From positions 1,054,001 to 1,118,000 of the forward strand of contig NZ_CP156628.1 of assembly GCF_039852015.1 (NCBI RefSeq): a stretch of 64,000 nucleotides of DNA. Direction: 5' to 3'. This stretch comes from Robbsia sp. KACC 23696 (GTDB lineage Bacteria > Pseudomonadota > Gammaproteobacteria > Burkholderiales > Burkholderiaceae). Both the position numbers and the translations under genes were made by a program. The notes under the pieces were generated by a model that worked only from the letters and a program-made list of their open reading frames with translations, searched no databases and was not told the DNA's origin. Shown piece by piece: positions 25,921-32,591 of this stretch (within the stretch, counting starts at the first letter, position 1; every line of letters begins with the position of its first letter).

Positions 25921-27402
25921 ATGAACGATTTCGATTTGACCATCCGCGGCGGACGTATCGTCACGGCGTCCGAGGACTTTGTCGGCGACGTGGGGATCAA
26001 GGACGGGCGTATCGTCGCCGTCGCCTCGCAATTGCCTGCCGGCAAGCGTGATATCCAGGCAGCCGGCAAGCTGGTCATGCCGGGCGGGATCGACAGCCAC
26101 GCGCACGTCGAGCAATTGTCCAGCATGGGCATCATGTGCGCGGATACCTGGTATTCGGCGACGGTGTCGGCCGCCTACGGTGGCAACACGACGATCATTC
26201 CCTTTGCGGCGCAGCATCGCGGTCAGTCGCTGATGCAGATCGCACGCGATTACGAGAAACTCGCCGCGCCGCAGGCCGTCATCGACTATAGCTATCACCT
26301 GATCATGACGGATCCGACGCCCGAGGCGTTGAACGAGCATTTGCCGGTCTTGGTCCGCGAAGGGATCACGTCTTTCAAGGTCTTTATGACCTATGAAAAG
26401 ATGAAGCTGAACGACAAGCAATTGCTGGATGTCTTCGCCGTCGCGGCACGCGAAGGCGCGTTGCCGATGGTGCACGCGGAGAACGACGACGTCATCTCCT
26501 GGATCGCGCGCAAGCTGATCGATGCCGGCTATACCGCACCGAAATACCATGCGGTCGCCCACGACGTCTTTGCAGAAGACGAAGCGACGAACCGTGCGGC
26601 CCAATTGTCGCGTGTGCTGGAAGTGCCGGTCGTGATCGTGCACGTCTCCAGCGCAGGCGGTGCACGCGTGATTCACAGCGCCAAGACGATGGGCGCATCG
26701 GTGCATGGCGAGACCTGTCCGCAGTATCTGATACTGACGGCGGACGACCTGGACCTGCCGGGAACCGAAGGCGCGAAGTTCTGCTGCAGCCCCCCGCCGC
26801 GCGACCCGGCCTCTCAGCAAGCCATGTGGGAAAGCCTGGCGTCCGGCAATATCGCGCTGTTCTCATCGGATCATGCACCGTACCGCTATGACGTGACCGG
26901 CAAGCTGCCGCACGGCGACGATACGACGTTCAAGCAGATCTCGAACGGGCTGCCCGGTTTGGAAACGCGGATGCCGATCCTGTTCTCCGAAGGCGTGAAA
27001 AAGGGCCGCCTGAGCCTGAACCAATTCGTCGCCCTGACATCGACGAATCACGCCAAGATGTATGGCCTCTACCCACGCAAGGGCACCATCGCGCCGGGTG
27101 CCGATGCCGACATCGCCATCTGGGATGCGGACAAGCAAGTGACCGTCAGCGCGGACATGCTGCATGACAACGTCGGCTATACGCCGTATGAAGGTCAGCA
27201 ACTGACCGGTTGGCCGGAAACGGTCATCAGCCGTGGCGACGTCATCATCGACAAGGGCACGCTGAACGCGGAAGCCGGCCGTGGCTGGAAGATCCCGCGC
27301 GGTACGCCCGAACCGGTCGCAAATGCGAAGCCGCCGGGCGAACGTGCATCGTTCCTGCGCCATCTGTTCAAGCAAGTCGACAGCGGATCGACGCAAGCCT
27401 GA
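25921..27402 (+). CDS. hydA: D-hydantoinase/dihydropyrimidinase
   Basis: 493 residues, ATG 25921 with GGGGAAAGC just upstream. The binuclear metal site of cyclic amidohydrolases is complete: H60-x-H62, the carbamylated K153 (TSFKVFMTY), H185, H241 and D317 (SSDHAPY); Y158 is the oxyanion Tyr. CCSPPPRD and NGLPGLETR are the stereochemistry-loop landmarks of the dihydropyrimidinase branch. It opens hydantoin or dihydropyrimidine rings to N-carbamoyl amino acids, the substrate of the hydrolase at 21481. The pair can serve hydantoin breakdown or the reductive pyrimidine pathway; no dihydropyrimidine dehydrogenase is in the window, which favours the former. Confidence 0.93.
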   Translation: MNDFDLTIRGGRIVTASEDFVGDVGIKDGRIVAVASQLPAGKRDIQAAGKLVMPGGIDSHAHVEQLSSMGIMCADTWYSATVSAAYGGNTTIIPFAAQHRGQSLMQIARDYEKLAAPQAVIDYSYHLIMTDPTPEALNEHLPVLVREGITSFKVFMTYEKMKLNDKQLLDVFAVAAREGALPMVHAENDDVISWIARKLIDAGYTAPKYHAVAHDVFAEDEATNRAAQLSRVLEVPVVIVHVSSAGGARVIHSAKTMGASVHGETCPQYLILTADDLDLPGTEGAKFCCSPPPRDPASQQAMWESLASGNIALFSSDHAPYRYDVTGKLPHGDDTTFKQISNGLPGLETRMPILFSEGVKKGRLSLNQFVALTSTNHAKMYGLYPRKGTIAPGADADIAIWDADKQVTVSADMLHDNVGYTPYEGQQLTGWPETVISRGDVIIDKGTLNAEAGRGWKIPRGTPEPVANAKPPGERASFLRHLFKQVDSGSTQA

Positions 27403-27410
27403 TCGCACAG

Positions 27411-27429
27411 GGGGAGGATCGGCCTCCCC
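27411..27429. terminator. hairpin between hydantoinase and fibre genes
   Basis: GGGGAGG-ATCGG-CCTCCCC is a perfect 7-bp stem with a 5-base loop, placed 8 bases after the hydantoinase stop and 16 bases before the end of the convergent fibre gene. No T-run follows on either side, so termination is a guess from position and stability. Confidence 0.4.
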
Positions 27430-27445
27430 TCTCCTCGCCCGCCCT

Positions 27446-28276
27446 TTACAATTTCATGATGAAGGCCAGTGCGTAGTACGGTGGCGCAACCGTGAAGTTC
27501 GTGGAAGCATCGGGCGTGATCCGAAGCGACTTGATGGCGTGGGCATGCCCTTCGTCATTCCCCACGAATGAAGTGCGCGGCGCAAACATCCGAAACGCGT
27601 GCCAGAACTCCTGGCTGCTCTGGCGGTTTCCCAATATGCGCTTTTTATCGTAGATATCGAATTTCGCCACCGCGAACGACGCGTCTGGTTCCTGATCGGT
27701 CCAGATGATGGCGCGATCGATCTCCGTCTCGTGTCGGAACGTTCCCGGATTGACGGTCGCGAACGTGCCATCTTCGTACGCACCTGCCGAAATAGTGCTT
27801 TCCACGTGATGATGTGACGGCAATTGAGGTATCGTCAACGCCGTTTTCTCAGTACTCCCAACGATGGAAGCGGTGAAGCTAGCCGTCTTCACCGCGATCT
27901 GCGGCGCGTTCAACGGCATCCGTTCCTCGGAGTACTTGCGCCGCGTTCCCATATGCTCGGCTTCCTCACCGACGATGAAACGCCCCGATAGATCCGGTGC
28001 CGGCGCCTGGCTCCCATCGCACAGCGCCCATCCGGCCGGAACATCGGCTTTCTTGCCGGCAAACATCATTATCATGCCCTTGACGAAGCCGCCATTTTCA
28101 ACGGCATCGATCAAGCCGGTGAAGTCGCCTTCCGTCGGCACGTTGCCAGATTTGAACGCCGTTCGGGCGTCTTCGATCTTCTTGGCCAATTCTCCCTTTT
28201 GCATCTCGATGATCCCCTGACTGTGTAGTGACGCAATACGCCTTAGACGTTGGTCCAAACGGTCTACGGCGCGCAT
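27446..28276 (-). CDS. tail collar-domain fibre protein, probably of the eCIS
   Basis: 276 residues from ATG 28276; ATG 28204 with AGGGG nine bases upstream is a good alternative, and a TTG at 28291 is in frame. The stretch AFKSGNVPTEGDFTGLIDAV near residues 40-59 is the short oligomerisation module often found in tail fibres and eCIS accessory proteins. A phage tail-collar domain follows (GWALCDGSQAPAPDLSGRFI, about 82-101), then IPQLPSHHH. Collar domains form the trimeric tip of receptor-binding fibres. There is no phage or other tail gene nearby, so the natural partner is the eCIS at 9887-19931, about 7.5 kb away. It is convergent with the hydantoinase and divergent from ohrR. Confidence 0.82.
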   Translation of the reverse strand: MRAVDRLDQRLRRIASLHSQGIIEMQKGELAKKIEDARTAFKSGNVPTEGDFTGLIDAVENGGFVKGMIMMFAGKKADVPAGWALCDGSQAPAPDLSGRFIVGEEAEHMGTRRKYSEERMPLNAPQIAVKTASFTASIVGSTEKTALTIPQLPSHHHVESTISAGAYEDGTFATVNPGTFRHETEIDRAIIWTDQEPDASFAVAKFDIYDKKRILGNRQSSQEFWHAFRMFAPRTSFVGNDEGHAHAIKSLRITPDASTNFTVAPPYYALAFIMKL

Positions 28277-28405
28277 GGCAAACTCTAGCAACCCGACCCG
28301 CGCGCTGTAAGCCTCCCGAAAGGCCAGTCCGTGGATCGTTCATCGATCTCCGCACCGTCGACGCAAACCGCCTTTCGAAATAAATCGCTTGCAATCAAAT
28401 CGCAC

Positions 28406-28418
28406 ACGATCTAATATG
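28406..28418 (+). promoter_or_regulatory. imperfect OhrR-type operator before ohrR
   Basis: ACGATCTAATATG matches 9 of 13 positions of the perfect palindrome in front of ohr (ACGATTTAATCGT) and ends six bases before the ohrR ATG. This suggests self-repression of ohrR. Confidence 0.5.
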
Positions 28419-28423
28419 GATTC

Positions 28424-28918
28424 ATGGACAGCAAACACACGACCGCCGGCGGAGCAAAGACGACAGATACGACGCCGTTCAATGTTCTGGCCCTGGAAAA
28501 CCAACTATGTTTCTCGCTTTATTCGACGAATCTTGCGATGAACAAGTTGTATCGGGGCTTGCTGAAGCGCCTGAATTTGACGTATTTGCAATATCTGGTG
28601 ATGTTGGTCTTGTGGGAGCGTGACGAGGTAACGGTGTCCGCCATTGGCGAACGTCTGTCGCTCGATTCCGCCACGCTAACGCCGTTGCTGAAACGTCTGG
28701 AAAGCGCCGACCTCCTCACGCGCACCCGTGCGCCGAACGACGAGCGTCGAGTGCTGATCCGCTTGACGCCCGAGGGCGCAACGTTGCGGGCAGAGGCAGA
28801 GAAAATACCGGAGCATGTTCTCTGCGCCACCGGGTGCAATGTCGGCGAACTCAGCGCGCTGAAGCAGGAGCTGGAAGCGTTGCGGTCGCAGCTGGCGCGG
28901 TTCACGTCGAGTACATGA
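28424..28918 (+). CDS. ohrR: organic hydroperoxide resistance regulator OhrR (MarR family)
   Basis: 164 residues, ATG 28424. Winged-helix MarR protein; the peroxide-sensing cysteine is C29 in LENQLCFSLYSTNLAMNKLY, the classic OhrR context, with the tyrosines that activate it nearby. DNA-binding region VSAIGERLSLDSATLTPLLK; wing APNDERRVLIRLT. A CATGC motif near residue 131 gives further cysteines that could make the disulphide typical of two-cysteine OhrR proteins. Oxidation by organic peroxides releases it from the ohr operator. ohr follows on the same strand 183 bases later. Confidence 0.92.
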   Translation: MDSKHTTAGGAKTTDTTPFNVLALENQLCFSLYSTNLAMNKLYRGLLKRLNLTYLQYLVMLVLWERDEVTVSAIGERLSLDSATLTPLLKRLESADLLTRTRAPNDERRVLIRLTPEGATLRAEAEKIPEHVLCATGCNVGELSALKQELEALRSQLARFTSST

Positions 28919-28963
28919 TGTCGCTGTATTGTTGTAGCCTGTGTGTTTGCTAAAAAGTAGTAC

Positions 28964-28991
28964 ACGATTTAATCGTAGTCGATTTAATTGG
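28964..28991 (+). promoter_or_regulatory. ohr operator: perfect palindrome plus second half-conserved copy
   Basis: ACGATT-T-AATCGT at 28964-28976 is a perfect 13-base palindrome, and a second copy, TCGATTTAATTGG, lies at 28979-28991, 15 bases downstream centre to centre. OhrR proteins bind AT-rich palindromes of this form. The site is 110-140 bases before the ohr ATG, which leaves a long leader. Confidence 0.7.
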
Positions 28992-29101
28992 CGTGCCGTG
29001 TGCGAGTGCCACCTTCGCGAAAAACGATGATGAATTCGCGCCGCACTAAATTTCAAGACGGACATGGATCCGTCGTCATTCACGTGAAAAGGAGTATCAC
29101 C

Positions 29102-29530
29102 ATGGCTTCTCCCGAAAAAGTCCTCTATACCGGTCACGCAACGGCAACCGGCGGCCGCGATGGGCGCGCCACGACGTCCGATAAGTCGGTCGACGTCAAG
29201 CTGACCACGCCGCGCGAGTTGGGCGGCGCCGGCGGCGAAGGGGCCAATCCGGAGCAACTGTTTGCCGCCGGTTATTCGGCCTGCTTCATCGGCGCGATGA
29301 AGTTTGTCGCAGGTCAGGAAAAGTTCGCTCTGCCCGCCGATACGTCGATCGAAGGCAGCGTCGGTATCGGTCAGATTCCGGGCGGTTTCGGCATCACCGT
29401 CGAGTTGAAGATCAGTGCGCCCGGCGTCGAACGTGCAAAGCTGCAAGACATCGTCGACAAGGCGCATCAGGTTTGCCCCTATTCGAACGCAACGCGCGGC
29501 AACATCGACGTGACGCTGACGCTGGCCTGA
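29102..29530 (+). CDS. ohr: organic hydroperoxide reductase Ohr
   Basis: 142 residues from ATG 29102 with AAGGAG eight bases upstream; the open frame begins earlier without coding support. The OsmC/Ohr fold has both redox cysteines, C61 (YSACFIGAM) and C125 ([13 protein letters not shown]), and R38 (TTPRELGG). It reduces organic peroxides through a lipoyl-dependent thiol cycle in the cytoplasm. Repression by the adjacent OhrR is expected. An intrinsic terminator follows the stop at once. Confidence 0.95.
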   Translation: MASPEKVLYTGHATATGGRDGRATTSDKSVDVKLTTPRELGGAGGEGANPEQLFAAGYSACFIGAMKFVAGQEKFALPADTSIEGSVGIGQIPGGFGITVELKISAPGVERAKLQDIVDKAHQVCPYSNATRGNIDVTLTLA

Positions 29531-29554
29531 TCTGCTGCGATCTCGATCGCATAG

Positions 29555-29582
29555 CAAAAAGCACCTTCGGGTGCTTTTTTTT
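29555..29582 (+). terminator. rho-independent terminator of ohr
   Basis: AAAAAGCACC-TTCG-GGTGCTTTTT hairpin with a UUCG tetraloop and a T-run, 25 bases after the ohr stop. The A-run on the other arm would let it act in both directions. Confidence 0.9.
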
Positions 29583-29762
29583 GTCCCGCCGCACGGCTGC
29601 CGAAGTGCGCGCGATGCAAGGCGGCAGCGCTGGCAGCGTCACATTGCCGCGCCCCGGGCTAAGCGGGCTCCCGCACGCCTACCGCTGGGTGCGCTGCAGC
29701 AAAGAGAGGAAAGGTCAGGTTAAGATGAATGAGTCCATTTAGAAGATAGGTTTCGAAACTAC

Positions 29763-31259
29763 ATGCCAGCCTCACCACGTTCGCCGCATCTCAACGACGC
29801 AAACGCCGCAACGCCCTCTTCGCCGGAACTGTCGCCGCAATCGTCCCCGCAGCAAACGCCGCCGCACTCGCCGGAAAGCCGTTTCGTCTTTCGCGTAGCG
29901 ATGGTCGCAACGATGGGCGCTTTGGCATTCGGCTATGACACCGGTGTCATTTCAGGGGCGCTGCCCTTCATGTCGCAGCCGCGTTCCGCGGGCGGGCTCG
30001 GTTTGAACGCTTTCACGGAGGGCCTCGTGACCTCTGCGCTGGTGTTCGGCGCCGCGTTCGGATCCCTTGCCGCAGGGCATTTCAGCGATAAATACGGGCG
30101 TCGCACGACGCTGATGGGTTTGGCTTTGCTGTTTACCGTCGGCGTATTGGGTACGGCGCTGGCACCGTCGGTCTCCATCATGACCGTCATGCGTTTTATC
30201 CTCGGTCTGGCGGTGGGCGGCGCATCCGCCACTGTTCCGGTGTTCATCGCGGAAATGGCGGGACCGAGCCGACGGGCGCGTCTGGTCAGTCAAAATGAAT
30301 TGATGATCGTCAGTGGTCAGTTGTTTGCGTACGTGCTCAACGCCATTCTCGCGCATCTGGCGCATTCCCCCCATATTTGGCGGTACATGCTGGCCATCGC
30401 GATCGTGCCGTCCACGCTGCTGTTCATCGGGCTCTTCTTCGTTCCCGCGTCGCCGCGCTGGCTGGCCAGCAAAGGGCGCGAACAGGAAGCCCACGAGGTG
30501 ATGACACGGATTCGTTCGAGCGAGCAGCAGATCCAGAAAGAAATGCAGGAAATGAAGCAGCAAAACGCGATCGAGCGGGACCAGGCGGGTTGGGCCGAAG
30601 TATGGGCGACGCCCTGGATCCGCAAGCTGCTTGTGATCGGCATCGGCCTGGGCTTCGTGATTCAATTCACCGGCGTCAACGCCTTCATGTACTTCACGCC
30701 CATCATCTTGCGCTCGACCGGCATGGGCACGAACGCCGCCATCACTGCCACCATCGGCAACGGCGTCATCGCCGTGATCGCGACCTTTATCGGGATCTGG
30801 CTGATCGGTCGCGCGGGCCGCAAGACGATGCTGATCGTCGGCCTCGTGGCCGTGGTCATCATGCAGATACTGCTGGGGGCCGTGATGGCATGGATGCCGC
30901 AATCGATGCTGCGCAGTTATGTCGCGTTGGCCGCGATCATGACCTTCCTGTTGTTTATGCAGATGCTGATTTCGCCGGTGTATTGGCTGTTGATGTCGGA
31001 GCTGTTCCCCTTGCGTCTGCGCGGGGTATTGGTCGGCGCGGCCGTCGCCTTCCAATGGATTTTCAACGCGCTGGTGGCATTTGCGTTCCCGATCGCCTTG
31101 CAGGCACTGGGCAGTTATACCTTTTTCGTGTTCGCGGCGTTGAACGTCTGCTCGCTCGTGTTCGTCTGCACGATGCTGCCGGAAACGCGCGGTAAATCGC
31201 TCGAACAGTTGGAGCGGCATTTACAGAAACACCTCTCCCAAACCGAACTGCAAAGCTAA
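29763..31259 (+). CDS. sugar porter-family MFS transporter
   Basis: 498 residues, ATG 29763. A 38-residue Pro/Ser-rich cytoplasmic N-terminus precedes twelve membrane segments. Sugar-porter signatures: FGYDTGVISGALPF in segment 1, GHFSDKYGRRTTL in loop 2-3, the central loop with SPRWLASKGREQEA, and PETRGKSLEQLE after segment 12. The family takes up hexoses, pentoses or polyols with protons. The gene stands alone after the ohr terminator, with 180 bases upstream in which no regulator site was recognised. Confidence 0.92.
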   Translation: MPASPRSPHLNDANAATPSSPELSPQSSPQQTPPHSPESRFVFRVAMVATMGALAFGYDTGVISGALPFMSQPRSAGGLGLNAFTEGLVTSALVFGAAFGSLAAGHFSDKYGRRTTLMGLALLFTVGVLGTALAPSVSIMTVMRFILGLAVGGASATVPVFIAEMAGPSRRARLVSQNELMIVSGQLFAYVLNAILAHLAHSPHIWRYMLAIAIVPSTLLFIGLFFVPASPRWLASKGREQEAHEVMTRIRSSEQQIQKEMQEMKQQNAIERDQAGWAEVWATPWIRKLLVIGIGLGFVIQFTGVNAFMYFTPIILRSTGMGTNAAITATIGNGVIAVIATFIGIWLIGRAGRKTMLIVGLVAVVIMQILLGAVMAWMPQSMLRSYVALAAIMTFLLFMQMLISPVYWLLMSELFPLRLRGVLVGAAVAFQWIFNALVAFAFPIALQALGSYTFFVFAALNVCSLVFVCTMLPETRGKSLEQLERHLQKHLSQTELQS

Positions 31260-31274
31260 GCCGCACCACGCGCG

Positions 31275-31306
31275 ACGCGCGCAACGCGCGCAACGCGCGC
31301 AACGCG
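31275..31306. repeat. short tandem repeat, 9-base unit
   Basis: Three and a half head-to-tail copies of ACGCGCGCA just after the sugar porter stop. A hairpin (CAACG-TGAGAG-CGTTG) follows at about 31318-31333. This may be a replication-slippage tract between converging genes. Confidence 0.75.
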
Positions 31307-31364
31307 GCAGGCTACTTCAACGTGAGAGCGTTGCAGGGGCCTGAGCGGTTTTCCGGTTCTCTTT

Positions 31365-32270
31365 TTACTTGACGTTCAGGACCTTTGCCACGAGGTCATT
31401 CCAGTATGTCCCGAGGTTCTTATACGGATTCGGCATGCCGGTCGATGTGACGAACAGGCTACCCGCGTGGTGCGTGGCCGCGAACAACACGATGGCCGGC
31501 ATCTCTGCCGCCGTCGCACCAATCACCATGTGCACGAAACGCCCGGCCGGATAGTTCGCCTGCCACTTTGGCGGCGTGTATTTCGCGTATTTCTTCGCCG
31601 TATCCTCGAAGGTGACGAACTGATCCGCCGTCGGGAGGGTCACATACTGTTCAGCCATATCGGTGCCCGGATTCGCCATGACCGAGAGCTTCGGCGACAT
31701 CCCCTTGATGTAGTTATACACCGATTGATAGTACTGAATATGCGCCGTCGTGCCATCGGACGTCATCTCGTCGATGAAGAAACCATCTACTTTGTAATAC
31801 GAAAGATAGGTATTGATGTCTGTCGCGACGGTCGATAAGGAACGCTTTCCGTAGGACGTCGAGACATAGCCGATCACCTTGCCGCCGGCGGCGTGCACCT
31901 TCGCGATCGCCGCCGTATAGCTGGCGTCGATCGACTTGCCGGGACCGCTGTTCGGATTCAAGATGACGGTGGTGGCCACCTTCGTTGCGGTCGTGGCCAG
32001 ATCATTCCATAAGCCCAGGCCCTTTCCCACCGGGTCGAAGTAGGCCGGAACCGTCAGCGGCATGACAAGCGGCGAGACGCTCACCGTCGTTGTGGCCGCC
32101 CCTGCCTGGCTTTGACCCGCGATGACCATGAACGCCAGGCTCGACATGCCCACATAGCGCGATACACGCGACGCGATTCGACGCAGCATGCCGTGACCGG
32201 CGTAATCGATTAGGCAACGAAGCGCACGGGCGCGCGGCACGGTTGTTCCGGAATGACGTACGACGTCCAT
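31365..32270 (-). CDS. secreted spherulation-specific family 4 (spherulin-4-like) protein
   Basis: 301 residues from ATG 32270, chosen because AGGAGG stands five bases upstream; ATG 32189 would give a normal-length signal peptide but has no ribosome site. From 32270 the protein has a 28-residue basic leader, then MLRRIASRVSRYVGMSSLAF and a hydrophobic core ending AGQSQAGA near 58, so it is exported. The mature part resembles the spherulin-4 TIM-barrel family, with VTTVILNPNSGPG, GKVIGYVSTSYGKR, VDGFFIDEMTSDG and SVMANPGTDMAEQ. Relatives are suspected glycosidases acting on surface polysaccharide. A c-di-GMP riboswitch lies in the leader, which ties it to biofilm or motility control. Confidence 0.85.
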   Translation of the reverse strand: MDVVRHSGTTVPRARALRCLIDYAGHGMLRRIASRVSRYVGMSSLAFMVIAGQSQAGAATTTVSVSPLVMPLTVPAYFDPVGKGLGLWNDLATTATKVATTVILNPNSGPGKSIDASYTAAIAKVHAAGGKVIGYVSTSYGKRSLSTVATDINTYLSYYKVDGFFIDEMTSDGTTAHIQYYQSVYNYIKGMSPKLSVMANPGTDMAEQYVTLPTADQFVTFEDTAKKYAKYTPPKWQANYPAGRFVHMVIGATAAEMPAIVLFAATHHAGSLFVTSTGMPNPYKNLGTYWNDLVAKVLNVK

Positions 32271-32337
32271 CTCTGCCTCCTGATGCACGCCCCCCAAGCG
32301 GTCAAGCCGTATGAAACGGGGCACGCTGCATCGATTG

Positions 32338-32360
32338 GCCTGCCGATTAGGGCGGCAGGC
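32338..32360 (-). promoter_or_regulatory. riboswitch-proximal hairpin (possible expression platform)
   Basis: GCCTGCCG-N7-CGGCAGGC, a perfect 8-bp stem on the mRNA strand. Its 5' arm shares bases with the 3' end of the riboswitch core, so the two folds should exclude each other. No T-run follows, so it is not a plain intrinsic terminator. Nearer the gene, GATGCA (about 32329-32334) can pair with TGCATC next to the AGGAGG site at 32275-32281, which could close the ribosome site. Confidence 0.45.
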
Positions 32361-32445
32361 AACTGGCTAACTCCAACACGTGGAGTCCCTATAGCTTTGC
32401 GTCGCCGGATCGCTCCGGGTTTGCCCTTTGACAGGTTATCGTCAG
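32355..32445 (-). ncRNA. cyclic-di-GMP-I (GEMM) riboswitch
   Basis: On the minus strand all core elements of the GEMM-I aptamer appear in order: AAAGGGCAAACC, a hairpin CCGGA-GCGA-TCCGG with a GNRA tetraloop, GACGCAAAGC, a second hairpin ACTCCA-CGTGT-TGGAGT set in GCTA...TAGC, and TTAGCCAGTTGCC. The tetraloop and its receptor helix are the tertiary contact of this class. The aptamer ends about 85 bases before the spherulin-4 ATG, so ligand binding would change expression of that secreted protein. The end coordinates are approximate because the P1 helix was not resolved. Confidence 0.88.
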
Positions 32446-32508
32446 GTTCGGTGGGAACTTTAGTGGGGAAAACCCGTTTTACCAATACGATGTCGGTAAT
32501 AAACACAG

Positions 32509-32537
32509 TACAGTCGGTCAGAAAAACACCGACTGTA
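32509..32537. promoter_or_regulatory. 10-bp perfect inverted repeat, candidate operator or hairpin
   Basis: TACAGTCGGT and ACCGACTGTA are perfect inverted arms around a 9-base A-rich spacer, 55 bases before the aminotransferase ATG and upstream of the riboswitch promoter region. An earlier GTCGGT at about 32493 makes a third partial copy. It could be an operator for either divergent gene. Confidence 0.5.
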
Positions 32538-32591
32538 TGGGGCTGATCGCAATTTGATTCATTACGATGGAAGGCAATCCCAGGAGCCGCC

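Noticed and set aside
29952-31220. 422-codon minus-strand open frame opposite the sugar porter
   Set aside because: Very rich in His/Asp/Gln/Arg, no domain, and the plus-strand gene is a clear transporter.
32338-32360. Intrinsic terminator after the riboswitch
   Set aside because: The stem is strong but no T-run follows on the mRNA strand, so translational control is more likely.
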